A stretch of 64,000 nt of DNA, taken from an uncultured Pseudomonadales bacterium. GTDB lineage: Bacteria > Pseudomonadota > Gammaproteobacteria > Pseudomonadales > Cellvibrionaceae. The notes below the pieces were generated by a model that was not told where the DNA came from, did no database searches, and worked only from the letters and a program-made list of their open reading frames with translations. Location: the NCBI GenBank assembly GCA_947488935.1, contig CANLBN010000003.1:248001-312000 (forward strand), read 5' to 3'. How positions within the stretch are numbered: position 1 is the stretch's first letter; each line of letters opens with the position of its first letter. Positions 46,452-55,247 of this stretch are shown here, piece by piece. Made by a program: the position numbers and the translations under genes.

Positions 46452-49400
46452 ATGAATATCGCTGAATTTACCATTAAAAATAAAATGCTAAGTATCATTG
46501 TCATTTTATTAGCCGTTTTTGGTGGTTGGAATGCCTACCAGACCATGCCGCGCTTCGAAGATCCAGAATTTACAATCCGACAAGCGGTTGTTTTTACACA
46601 GTACCCTGGTGCAACGCCTATTCAGGTAGCACAAGAGGTGACATCCCCTCTGGAGCGTGCGATTAAACAAATGCAAGAGGTCGATATAATTACCTCTAAA
46701 TCGCGTGCTGGTGTGTCAGAAATCACCGTTGAGATTAAGTACGAGTTTTCACCCTCGAAAGCCGACCTCCAATTAATTTGGACCAAGCTACGCAACAAAA
46801 TAAAAGATGCCGAGGCCTCGTTGCCACCGGGTACAAAAACGCCCATCGTCAATGACGATTTTGGTGATGTTTACGGCCTGTATTATTTTATTACCGGTGA
46901 TGGTTACACCCCAGCAGAGTTAAAAAGCTATGCAAAATCACTAGAAGACGAAATATTACAAGTCGATGGTGTCGCCAAAGTTGTATTAAGTGGCAGCTTA
47001 CAAGAAGCTATTTTTGTCGAGATATCGCGCTCCGATGCAGCTAGCTTAGGTGTCTCTATTAATAATGTGTATCAAATGCTAGAGCGACAAAATACACTGG
47101 CTGATGCAGGTAATGTTGTGATTGGTGAACAGCGTATTACCATTACCCCATCGGGTGGTATTGATTCGGTGGCAGCTATTCAAAATTTAGTGGTTACCAC
47201 CAACTCCCAAACGACAAATCAAACAGGCACCAAATTAATCTATTTAAAAGATATTGCCAATGTTTGGCGCGGTTACGAAACCCCGCCGCGCTTAGAGCAC
47301 CGCTTTAATGGTAAAGAGGCAATCGGTTTGGGTATCGCAGGGCAACTGGGTAGTAACATTGTTGCTATTAGCCAAGAGATCGATAAAAAAATAGTGAGTG
47401 CCGAGAGCCTGCGCCCACTAGGTATTGAAGTACACGAATATTATCACCAAGGTAAAATTGTTGACGTAGCCGTAAAAGACTTTGTCGTTAACGTTATTGC
47501 AGCGCTTGCCATTGTAATTATCACACTGCTTATTTTTATGGGCTTAAAATCTGCCATTGTGATTGGTGCCATTTTATTACTCACAATTGCTGCAACCTTG
47601 GCGACAATGAGTATTGCCGACATCCCCATGCATCGTATCTCTCTAGGGGCACTCATTATTGCACTGGGCATGATGGTAGATAACGCCATTGTAGTGACCG
47701 AGGGCATCTTAATTGGTGTACAACAAGGGCGTAAAAAACTCGACATCGCCAAAGAGATTGTGACGCAAACTAAATGGCCATTATTGGGCGGTACACTAGT
47801 GGGAATTATTGCCTTTGCACCGATTGGTTTTGCGCCGGGTTCAACCGCAGAATTTACCGGCCATTTATTTTGGGTAATATTAATCTCGCTCCTCTATAGC
47901 TGGGTTTTTGCCATTACTCTAACGCCATTATTTTGTTATTGGTTATTTAAAGAAGTGAGTGTGACCAATAACGCGCCAAAAGAAGACGGCGCTTTTTATC
48001 GCTATTACAAACAGTGCGTCAGCAAAGCAATCGCTGCACGATGGCTAACCGTCGTTGGTGTTGTCGGTTTATTTGTTGTTGCTGCATGGGGTTTTCAATT
48101 TGTTAAGAGCGGGTTTTTCCCGGCCTCTACCACTCCTCAAGTTGTTATCGACTATTGGTTGCCAGAGGGTGGTGATGTAGCAAAAACCAAAAAAGATATT
48201 CAGCAGGTAGAAGATTTTGTCGAAGCGCTCGATGGCGTCGAAGATGTACAGGCGAGTATTGGCGGTGGGGGTGTGCGCTTTATGTTGGTGTATTCACCAG
48301 AATCTGCCAACGAGTCTTACGCACAGCTATTATTAAAGCTTGATGATTACAAAAAAATAGATAATTTAATTCCGGTTATTCAGGAATATCTCGATAAAAA
48401 TTATGCAAACGCGCAAGCAAAAGTGTGGCGTTTTCAATTAGGGCCAGGCGGTGGTTCTAAAATAGAGGCGACCTTTAAAGGGCCAGACCCTAAAGTGTTG
48501 CGAGAGCTTGCTCGCCAAGCCAAAGAAATTATGGTGGCCGACGGTCGCGCACTTTCAGTTAAAGATGATTGGCGACAACAGGTGAGCGTTATCGAGCCCT
48601 TGTATTCAGAAGTCAAAGGGAGTCGTGCGGGCATCTCGCGTGAGGACTTAGCCAATGCATTGCAAACAAATTTTACGGGTAGAACCGTTGGTGTTTATCG
48701 AGAGGCCGATGAACTAATCCCCATAATCTCAAGAGCACCAGCTAACGAGCGCGTGGGTATCGATGACATTCGTAATATTCAAATACTGAGTTCATCTACG
48801 GGGCAGCTAGTACCTATTCAACAAGTTGTCGATGGTTTTAATACCGTATGGCGCGATGGCCTGCTAAGACGTGAAGACCGCCTCTGGACGATTAAAGCGC
48901 AGTCAGATCCATTCCCCGATGAATTGACTGCAACGCTACATGAGCGGATTCGCCCCGCGATAGAAGCCATTAAATTACCCGATGGCTATTCCTTTGAATG
49001 GGACGGTGAATACGGTGACTCCAAAGAGTCTCAAGACAATCTAGCCTCGACATTGCCATTAGGTCTATTGGCAATGGTGCTGGTGGTATTTATTTTATTT
49101 GGTAAAGTAAAGCAACCGGTTATTATTTGGCTGGTTGTACCGCTATCGATTATCGGTGTGGTTGTTGGTCTTTTGGTGATGGATTTACCGATGGAGTTTA
49201 TGGCCATATTAGGTGTGCTGTCTTTGTCGGGACTATTGATCAAAAATGCCATTGTATTGGTGGATCAAATCGATTTTGAAATAAGTAACGGTACACCACG
49301 TTACAGAGCCGTTATCGATTCAGCGGCTAGCCGTGTAAGGCCCGTAATGATGGGGACATTAACAACGGTATTGGGTGTGCTGCCACTTTACTTAGATGCC

Positions 49401-49520
49401 TTTTTTCAATCGATGTCGATTGTATTAGTTTTTGGTTTGCTATTTGCCACAGTACTGACATTACTCGTCGTACCTGTGCTCTATAGTATTTTCTTTAATA
49501 TTAAGATAAGCGAGCAGTAG
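46452..49520 (+). CDS. RND family inner-membrane efflux transporter
   Basis: This 1022-residue transporter has twelve expected helices in two homologous halves and large periplasmic loops. Its start (NIAEFTIKNKMLSIIVILLAVFGGW, followed by PGATPIQVAQEVTSPLE) and the proton-relay helix GMMVDNAIVVTEG show the hydrophobe/amphiphile-efflux RND class. It has one Asp where AcrB has two (VDN against VDD), as in several other subgroups. It works with the adjacent adaptor and outer-membrane factor; the drug or metabolite exported is unknown. Confidence 0.95.
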   Translation: MNIAEFTIKNKMLSIIVILLAVFGGWNAYQTMPRFEDPEFTIRQAVVFTQYPGATPIQVAQEVTSPLERAIKQMQEVDIITSKSRAGVSEITVEIKYEFSPSKADLQLIWTKLRNKIKDAEASLPPGTKTPIVNDDFGDVYGLYYFITGDGYTPAELKSYAKSLEDEILQVDGVAKVVLSGSLQEAIFVEISRSDAASLGVSINNVYQMLERQNTLADAGNVVIGEQRITITPSGGIDSVAAIQNLVVTTNSQTTNQTGTKLIYLKDIANVWRGYETPPRLEHRFNGKEAIGLGIAGQLGSNIVAISQEIDKKIVSAESLRPLGIEVHEYYHQGKIVDVAVKDFVVNVIAALAIVIITLLIFMGLKSAIVIGAILLLTIAATLATMSIADIPMHRISLGALIIALGMMVDNAIVVTEGILIGVQQGRKKLDIAKEIVTQTKWPLLGGTLVGIIAFAPIGFAPGSTAEFTGHLFWVILISLLYSWVFAITLTPLFCYWLFKEVSVTNNAPKEDGAFYRYYKQCVSKAIAARWLTVVGVVGLFVVAAWGFQFVKSGFFPASTTPQVVIDYWLPEGGDVAKTKKDIQQVEDFVEALDGVEDVQASIGGGGVRFMLVYSPESANESYAQLLLKLDDYKKIDNLIPVIQEYLDKNYANAQAKVWRFQLGPGGGSKIEATFKGPDPKVLRELARQAKEIMVADGRALSVKDDWRQQVSVIEPLYSEVKGSRAGISREDLANALQTNFTGRTVGVYREADELIPIISRAPANERVGIDDIRNIQILSSSTGQLVPIQQVVDGFNTVWRDGLLRREDRLWTIKAQSDPFPDELTATLHERIRPAIEAIKLPDGYSFEWDGEYGDSKESQDNLASTLPLGLLAMVLVVFILFGKVKQPVIIWLVVPLSIIGVVVGLLVMDLPMEFMAILGVLSLSGLLIKNAIVLVDQIDFEISNGTPRYRAVIDSAASRVRPVMMGTLTTVLGVLPLYLDAFFQSMSIVLVFGLLFATVLTLLVVPVLYSIFFNIKISEQ

Positions 49521-49529
49521 GAAAACCAT

Positions 49530-51011
49530 ATGCCAGCCAATGAGAATTCAATACAGAGTAAAATGTTTTTGCGCGATACCTATTGCGAAAACATGACTAA
49601 AACTAAATATAATAAAGCGTTTAAAAAAACAGGCCTTGGTGTTTTTTACGGCCTTGTGTGCACAACATTAATTGCCTGTGGTGCAGCACCCACTAAAAAA
49701 ACCGAAGCACAAATACAAGCGACGCTCGATGAGCAAACAACCTTTACTGCCGCATCTTGGGCAAGCCGTGCCGATGCCAGCGATATAACAGTGAGTTGGT
49801 TATCGACATTTAACGATGCAAAACTAAATAGCCTTGTAAGCGAAGCACAGGCGAATAATCGCAACTTATTAGCCGCCGCAGCTAGCGTAGAAAACGCACA
49901 AGCCCTAGCGCGCCAAGCAGGTGCTGCACTTTTGCCAACTGTGGGTCTAGGTGTTGATGCCGATCGATCAGGTAGCCGCAATAGTAATATATCGCCTATT
50001 GATGGACGTAGTGTTAATTTGCAAACAAGTTGGGAGATCGATCTTTGGGGGCGTATTCGTAATAACCAGCGCGCAGCCGTTAATAGTGCAAAGGCTGCAC
50101 AAGCCGATTTTCGATCAGCCCAGCAATCGCTTGCGGCAACAACGGCGCAATCTTACTTTGCATTAATAGAATCAAACCGCCAAATTCAAACAGCAGCAGA
50201 GAATGTAAAAATCTTAGAAGAGATTTCTCGCATTGTTAATGTGCAATATAAAAACGGTATTGTCTCTGCACAAGATATAGCACTAACGCGCTCAGATATG
50301 GCCAGTGCGCGCGAACAACTCATTAATTTACAGGGCGCGCAACGAAACGCAGCCAGAGCACTAGAGGTTTTACTCGGGCGCTACCCAAGTGCCGAATTAA
50401 ACGCAGGTTTAGTTTTACCGCCACCGCCAGCAGCGCCACCGGCAGGTATCCCCTCAGAGCTATTAGAGCGCCGCCCAGATTTAGTCGCCGCCGAGCGCCG
50501 AGTGGCCGCCGCGTTTAATCAACGAGAGGTTGCGCGTGTTGCACGCCTGCCATCTCTAAGTTTAACGGGTGTTATTGGTGGTTCTTCCACCTCCTTATCC
50601 GATGTGCTTAGCCCAGCTAATACCACATGGCGTTTAGGTGCGAGCTTATTAGCATCAGTATTTGATGGCGGCAGCGCTAAAGCACAATTTGACTCTGCAA
50701 CGGCCAATCAAAAACAAACGCTAGCCGATTACGGGCAATCTGCGCTGACAGCCTTTAACGAAGTTGAGACAGCCCTAGATCAAGGCTCTGTGCTTAAGCA
50801 GCGACAAGAGCAACTCGTTATTGTAGAAAGAGAAGCCGCAGAGGCTTATCGTATTGCAACCCTTCGCTACCAAGAAGGAGAGATAAACCTGCTAGATGTA
50901 TTGAGTATTCAGCAGCGGCTAATTAATGCGCAATCTAATTTAGTGACAGTAAATCGCCTTTTATTGGATCAACGTGTTGGTTTGCACTTGGCTTTGGGTG
51001 GTGATTGGTAA
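49530..51011 (+). CDS. Outer-membrane efflux lipoprotein, NodT/OprM family
   Basis: This 493-residue TolC-like channel has two OEP repeats (LLAAAASVENAQALARQAGAALLP; LLERRPDLVAAERRVAAAFNQREVARVARLPSLSLTG) and a lipobox TLIAC. The ATG at 49530 has a good AGGA site ten bases after the pump gene, but puts the lipobox Cys at residue 50, rather deep. The ATG at 49593 would place it at residue 29, a normal signal length. The protein completes the tripartite pump. Confidence 0.93.
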   Translation: MPANENSIQSKMFLRDTYCENMTKTKYNKAFKKTGLGVFYGLVCTTLIACGAAPTKKTEAQIQATLDEQTTFTAASWASRADASDITVSWLSTFNDAKLNSLVSEAQANNRNLLAAAASVENAQALARQAGAALLPTVGLGVDADRSGSRNSNISPIDGRSVNLQTSWEIDLWGRIRNNQRAAVNSAKAAQADFRSAQQSLAATTAQSYFALIESNRQIQTAAENVKILEEISRIVNVQYKNGIVSAQDIALTRSDMASAREQLINLQGAQRNAARALEVLLGRYPSAELNAGLVLPPPPAAPPAGIPSELLERRPDLVAAERRVAAAFNQREVARVARLPSLSLTGVIGGSSTSLSDVLSPANTTWRLGASLLASVFDGGSAKAQFDSATANQKQTLADYGQSALTAFNEVETALDQGSVLKQRQEQLVIVEREAAEAYRIATLRYQEGEINLLDVLSIQQRLINAQSNLVTVNRLLLDQRVGLHLALGGDW

Positions 51012-51070
51012 GTAAATAATGTACCTAGCTTGAACGAATGGTCTAAATCAGACAAATAGGATGTAGTTTT

Positions 51071-51685
51071 GTGGACACGGCAGTATACCTTTCTTTTATT
51101 ATAATCTCTGTGGGCGTCATAGTTAGTCCCGGCCCTAATGTTTTGCTCGTTGTCTCTACGAGCTTAAGCCATGGTAAAAATAAAGGGCTGCAAACCAGCA
51201 TAGGCGTCATGTTGGCAATGGCGGTACAGTTGGTAGTAGCAGCGACAAGTACAGCATGGTTAATTACGATGCTTAATACAGGTTTTATCTGGATCAAGTG
51301 GATGGGAGTTATTTATTTATTATATTTAGGCTTTAGCCAACTACGTTTGGCGTTCTCTGATAATAATAAAATTAAACCACCAACTGCACTAGGCTCATTT
51401 AGTCGTGGTTTTTTTGTATCACTGACTAACCCAAAAACCTTATTCTTCTTAGGTGCATTTTTGCCACAGTTTGCTTCATCGCAATACGCCTACTTACCGC
51501 AAATTATTTTATTGTCTGTTAGCTTTTGGGTAATCGCACTGTTGACGAATATCTTTTATTCGCTACTTGCTGGAAAAATATCAACACTGTTTCGCTCTAA
51601 GAAATTTGTGAAAACTCAAAATTGGTTTAGCGGGTTATTATATATGTGTGCAGGCATTGCCCTCGCGGTAAGTAATCGATCTTGA
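51071..51685 (+). CDS. LysE/RhtB family amino-acid exporter
   Basis: This 204-residue membrane protein has six helices and the family start VIVSPGPNVLLVVSTSLSHGKNKGLQTSIGV. It also has WIKWMGVIYLLYLGFSQLR and FSRGFFVSLTNPKTLFFLGAFLPQF. Proteins of this family export basic or neutral amino acids or homoserine lactones. The start codon is a GTG with AGGA about ten bases upstream. It follows the efflux operon on the same strand, 59 bases away. Confidence 0.92.
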   Translation: MDTAVYLSFIIISVGVIVSPGPNVLLVVSTSLSHGKNKGLQTSIGVMLAMAVQLVVAATSTAWLITMLNTGFIWIKWMGVIYLLYLGFSQLRLAFSDNNKIKPPTALGSFSRGFFVSLTNPKTLFFLGAFLPQFASSQYAYLPQIILLSVSFWVIALLTNIFYSLLAGKISTLFRSKKFVKTQNWFSGLLYMCAGIALAVSNRS

Positions 51686-51726
51686 GAGCTTTTGCTAATA
51701 TTTGCCTATGCTAATAAAACTATAAA

Positions 51727-52671
51727 ATGGTTTCTGGCCTATTACTAATGATTAAATATCTACTTTGTTTTTTTCTTGTTTTTTGTACACAGTCTTTTGC
51801 AGAAATCTACCGCTGGACGGACGACAAGGGGCGTGTTCATTACAGCGATACAAAACCTACCGATAACAACTATCAAACCAAAGAGGTAAAGGGGACTAAA
51901 GCCTCTAGACTAAAAGTTGATCTTATATTGCATGGCTTAAGCCTCAATGCCGATATCGAAAATACCATTAAATTATCGGTAGTAAAAATACACGAGGTTT
52001 ATACCAGTGTACTGGGTCTTAATTTAGGTGAAATCCCTCCTGTTAAAATCCGTTTATTCAACGACAAAGCGCAATTCCAACGCTTTTATTCACAATTTTC
52101 GAACGGTACACGCAGCGACCAAATCTCTGGTTTTTATACCAGCCGCACGGGAGAGATTGTTTTATACAAAAACAGAAGCATCGATAGAACCTTGGAGGTA
52201 ATTACTCACGAAGCGAGCCATTTGCTACTCAGTTATGCCTATAACAATAAAGTGCCCTCATGGCTTAACGAAGGCTTGGCCGAATATTTTGAATTGATTC
52301 GCTTGCAAGGGTTATCGGTAGGTGTGCCGCCTAATCAATTTTCCGATCGCAGAATGAAAGCACTGTTAGAGAGAGGCCGCTTATTGCCACTCAATAGTTA
52401 CTTTAAACGCAATGGTAACGCTTGGTACTTGGCTAACTCGTCCTCTAAAGGTTTATATTATTCACAAGCATGGTCTTTGGTATATTTTTTAATGTCGAGC
52501 CAAGAGGGTAAAAATACAATCAAAAAAATGTTTGCCTACCTTAAAGAAAACCCTTGGGATAAAAACATAAATTTTATATTAATGGATTCTTTCTATCCGC
52601 GCGGTGTGGAGGGCTTTGAGAAAAAATGGCGCCAATGGATACCGGCTAAACGAGTGGCTAAGAGTTATTAG
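51727..52671 (+). CDS. Exported DUF4124 protein with MA-type zinc peptidase domain
   Basis: This 314-residue protein has an N-terminal signal peptide (about residues 1-25, SFA-EIY). A DUF4124 segment follows at once (EIYRWTDDKGRVHYSDTKP). A gluzincin peptidase domain comes next, with HEASH at 161-165 as the zinc-binding HExxH and the third ligand in NEGLAEYFE (Glu182 or Glu186). The fusion of a DUF4124 cell-wall-associated module with a peptidase suggests an envelope protein that acts on a nearby protein. The target is unknown. An internal ATG at 51748 is an alternative start. Confidence 0.85.
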   Translation: MVSGLLLMIKYLLCFFLVFCTQSFAEIYRWTDDKGRVHYSDTKPTDNNYQTKEVKGTKASRLKVDLILHGLSLNADIENTIKLSVVKIHEVYTSVLGLNLGEIPPVKIRLFNDKAQFQRFYSQFSNGTRSDQISGFYTSRTGEIVLYKNRSIDRTLEVITHEASHLLLSYAYNNKVPSWLNEGLAEYFELIRLQGLSVGVPPNQFSDRRMKALLERGRLLPLNSYFKRNGNAWYLANSSSKGLYYSQAWSLVYFLMSSQEGKNTIKKMFAYLKENPWDKNINFILMDSFYPRGVEGFEKKWRQWIPAKRVAKSY

Positions 52672-52819
52672 CGGGAATCTGAGTATTGTTATAGGCTACC
52701 CAACGGATACCTTTTTAATACTTTTGGTATAGTTGTTTTAATTAATAAGAATAGCCAAGATAATACCTCAATACTTGATTTCAAATATTTACTCATTCAT
52801 TAGCTAGCATGGTAGTTAT

Positions 52820-53422
52820 ATGACACTCTACGATATCAAACCACGTTTCCAGTCACTCTTGCGCCCATTGGTCAAACAGCTGGCTAGTATAGGCGTCACT
52901 GCTAATCAGGTGACTATAGCCGCCGCTCTAGGCTCTATAGCTTTGGGTTTTTTGCTTTTTTATAATATTAATAGCTATCAGCTTTTTTTGTTGTTGCCCT
53001 TGTGGATGTTCTTGCGGATGGCACTCAATGCCATTGATGGCATGTTAGCTCGTGAATTTAATCAGCAAAGTCATCTCGGCGCTTATTTAAATGAACTTTG
53101 TGATGTCATTGCCGATGCAGCATTATTTATACCCTTTGCACTTGTTGCTCCGTTCTCATCGGCTTTAGTAATACTTGTTATTTTTTTAGCGACTCTCAGT
53201 GAGTTTGCCGGTTGTTTGGGATCATCTATAGGTGCGAGCCGCCGCTACGATGGCCCTATGGGGAAAAGTGATCGTGCATTAGTCTTTGGGGCTTTGGGCT
53301 TATGGTTGGGAATAAGTGGCGCCTTGCCGGAATGGTTACTATGGCTAATGCCTGTGATGTCAGTATTAATTACTTTAACAATTATTAATCGTGTAAAGCG
53401 TGCGTTAATAGAAATAAAATAA
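52820..53422 (+). CDS. ynbA: CDP-alcohol phosphatidyltransferase, YnbA-like
   Basis: This 200-residue membrane enzyme belongs to the CDP-alcohol phosphotransferase family, whose members join CDP-diacylglycerol to an alcohol. The signature D1xxD2GxxAR...GxxxD3xxxD4 reads N70-A-I-D73-G74-M-L-A77-R78 ... G87-A-Y-L-N91-E-L-C-D95, so D1 and D3 are Asn. From memory E. coli YnbA has the same two changes and the same N-terminus type (MTLYxIKPxFQSLLRP). The head-group is therefore not predictable. It is the first gene of a six-gene same-strand run. A good ribosome-binding site was not evident. Confidence 0.85.
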   Translation: MTLYDIKPRFQSLLRPLVKQLASIGVTANQVTIAAALGSIALGFLLFYNINSYQLFLLLPLWMFLRMALNAIDGMLAREFNQQSHLGAYLNELCDVIADAALFIPFALVAPFSSALVILVIFLATLSEFAGCLGSSIGASRRYDGPMGKSDRALVFGALGLWLGISGALPEWLLWLMPVMSVLITLTIINRVKRALIEIK

Positions 53423-53438
53423 ATTAGGGAAAAGGATT

Positions 53439-55205
53439 ATGTCTCAATCGACAGTAAGACAAGCAGAAGAAAAGCAGTTTGTAACTCATGATAATGTCGA
53501 GATTTTTTACCGCTATTGGCCAGCTGTATCCGAGCAGCCTAAAGGGGCTATCGTCTTATTTCATAGAGGGCATGAACACTCAGGCAGGGTGATGCACCTA
53601 GTAGAGGAACTGGCGATGGAAGATTATGCTTGCTTTGCTTGGGACGCTCGTGGCCATGGTTGTTCACCGGGTGAGAGGGGTTTTAGCCCAAGCCTTGGCG
53701 ATTCTGTACGAGATGTTAATACATTTATTCAACATATCTCATCTGCTTATAATATTGCAGAGCAGGATATAGCGGTTATAGGGCAGAGTGTTGGTGCTGT
53801 ATTAGTGGCTACCTGGGTGCATGACTATGCACCCAATATTCGCGGGATTGTACTTGCGTCGCCTGCATTTAAAGTCAAACTCTATGTGCCTTTTGCTCGC
53901 ACGGGGTTACAGCTGATGCAGTCGATAAAAGGTAATTTCTTTGTTAATAGTTACGTCAAAGCAAAATTTCTTACCCACGACCCCGAGCGAATCAAATCCT
54001 ATGAAACAGACCCACTAATTTCGCGTGCGATTTCTTCTAATATTTTACTCGATCTTTATAAAACCTCGGAGCGTATTGTCGAGGATGCAGCAGCCATTAC
54101 CTTGCCCACCCAATTATTAATATCGGGGTCAGACTTTGTTGTGCATCATAAGCCTCAACACACTTTTTACGAACGTTTGGGTAGCCCAATAAAAGAGCGG
54201 CATATACTCAAAGGTTTTTATCACGATACCTTAGGCGAATTAAATCGATCCGTCGCTGTTGATAAAGCGCGGGATTTTATTACGCGCTTGTTTGCGGAAT
54301 CTCCCTCTGCCCCTGATTTAACGAACGCAGATAAAACCGGCTTTACCCGTTATGAAGCTGATCAATTAGCGACGCCATTATCGGTTTTTTCTGTTAAGGG
54401 TTTGTATTGGGCAATGACGCGCTTAGGCTTAAAAGTAGGTGGTTTAGTTTCAGAGGGGATTAAACTTGGCCATAAAACGGGTTTTGATTCGGGCAGTACG
54501 CTTGATTATGTGTATAAAAATACACCCACTGGGCTAACGCCAATAGGCGAGGCAATCGATAAAGCGTATATAAACTCCATTGGCTGGCGCGGTATTCGCC
54601 AACGCAAAATAAATATCGAAGAGCTAGTGCAAACAGCATCACAGATGTTAGTCGATCAAGGTAAGCCAGTTAATATTATGGATATTGCTGCAGGTCATGG
54701 CCGTTATATTCTTGAGGCTATAGCCAATAACGAGCAACAACCAGATTCTATTTTATTGCGTGACTATAGCGACCTCAATGTTGAGCAAGGCAGTGCATTA
54801 ATTAAAGAGAAAGGGCTTGAGGATATTGCCAAGTTTATAAAAGCCGATGCCTTCGACCCAGATAGTTTTCTTAATACTGAGCCTCGACCAACGCTGGGTG
54901 TGGTATCTGGCTTATATGAATTGTTTCCCGATAATGCGTTAATTAAAAAATCTCTGGCAGGTATGGCCAATGCAATCGAGGCCAATGGTTACCTTATTTA
55001 CACAGGCCAACCTTGGCACCCACAATTAGAGATGATCGCACGCGCACTAACGAGCCACCGCCAAGGGGAAGCTTGGATTATGCGTCGCCGCACTCAGGCA
55101 GAGATGGATCAACTAGTGAAAGAGGCGGGCTTTACAAAAATAGATCAGCGAATCGATGAGTACGGTATATTTACCGTATCGCTAGCAAAAAGCAATGCCG
55201 TTTAA
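53439..55205 (+). CDS. ynbC: Alpha/beta hydrolase - methyltransferase fusion, YnbC-like
   Basis: This 588-residue protein has two parts. Residues about 15-290 are a serine alpha/beta hydrolase of the monoglyceride-lipase type with HRGHEHSGR, the nucleophile elbow GQSVG (Ser117), and the catalytic His in GFYHDTLGE. Residues about 380-585 are a class I SAM-dependent methyltransferase with motif I in MDIAAGHGRY near 413. The same architecture and length occur in E. coli YnbC (585 residues). It starts 16 bases after the ynbA-like gene with AAGG ahead of its ATG. A lipid or lipid precursor substrate is likely from the context; I cannot say which. Confidence 0.85.
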   Translation: MSQSTVRQAEEKQFVTHDNVEIFYRYWPAVSEQPKGAIVLFHRGHEHSGRVMHLVEELAMEDYACFAWDARGHGCSPGERGFSPSLGDSVRDVNTFIQHISSAYNIAEQDIAVIGQSVGAVLVATWVHDYAPNIRGIVLASPAFKVKLYVPFARTGLQLMQSIKGNFFVNSYVKAKFLTHDPERIKSYETDPLISRAISSNILLDLYKTSERIVEDAAAITLPTQLLISGSDFVVHHKPQHTFYERLGSPIKERHILKGFYHDTLGELNRSVAVDKARDFITRLFAESPSAPDLTNADKTGFTRYEADQLATPLSVFSVKGLYWAMTRLGLKVGGLVSEGIKLGHKTGFDSGSTLDYVYKNTPTGLTPIGEAIDKAYINSIGWRGIRQRKINIEELVQTASQMLVDQGKPVNIMDIAAGHGRYILEAIANNEQQPDSILLRDYSDLNVEQGSALIKEKGLEDIAKFIKADAFDPDSFLNTEPRPTLGVVSGLYELFPDNALIKKSLAGMANAIEANGYLIYTGQPWHPQLEMIARALTSHRQGEAWIMRRRTQAEMDQLVKEAGFTKIDQRIDEYGIFTVSLAKSNAV

Positions 55206-55247
55206 AGGTATTTTTACAAATGGCATGTTTATAAATGGAATGTATTA

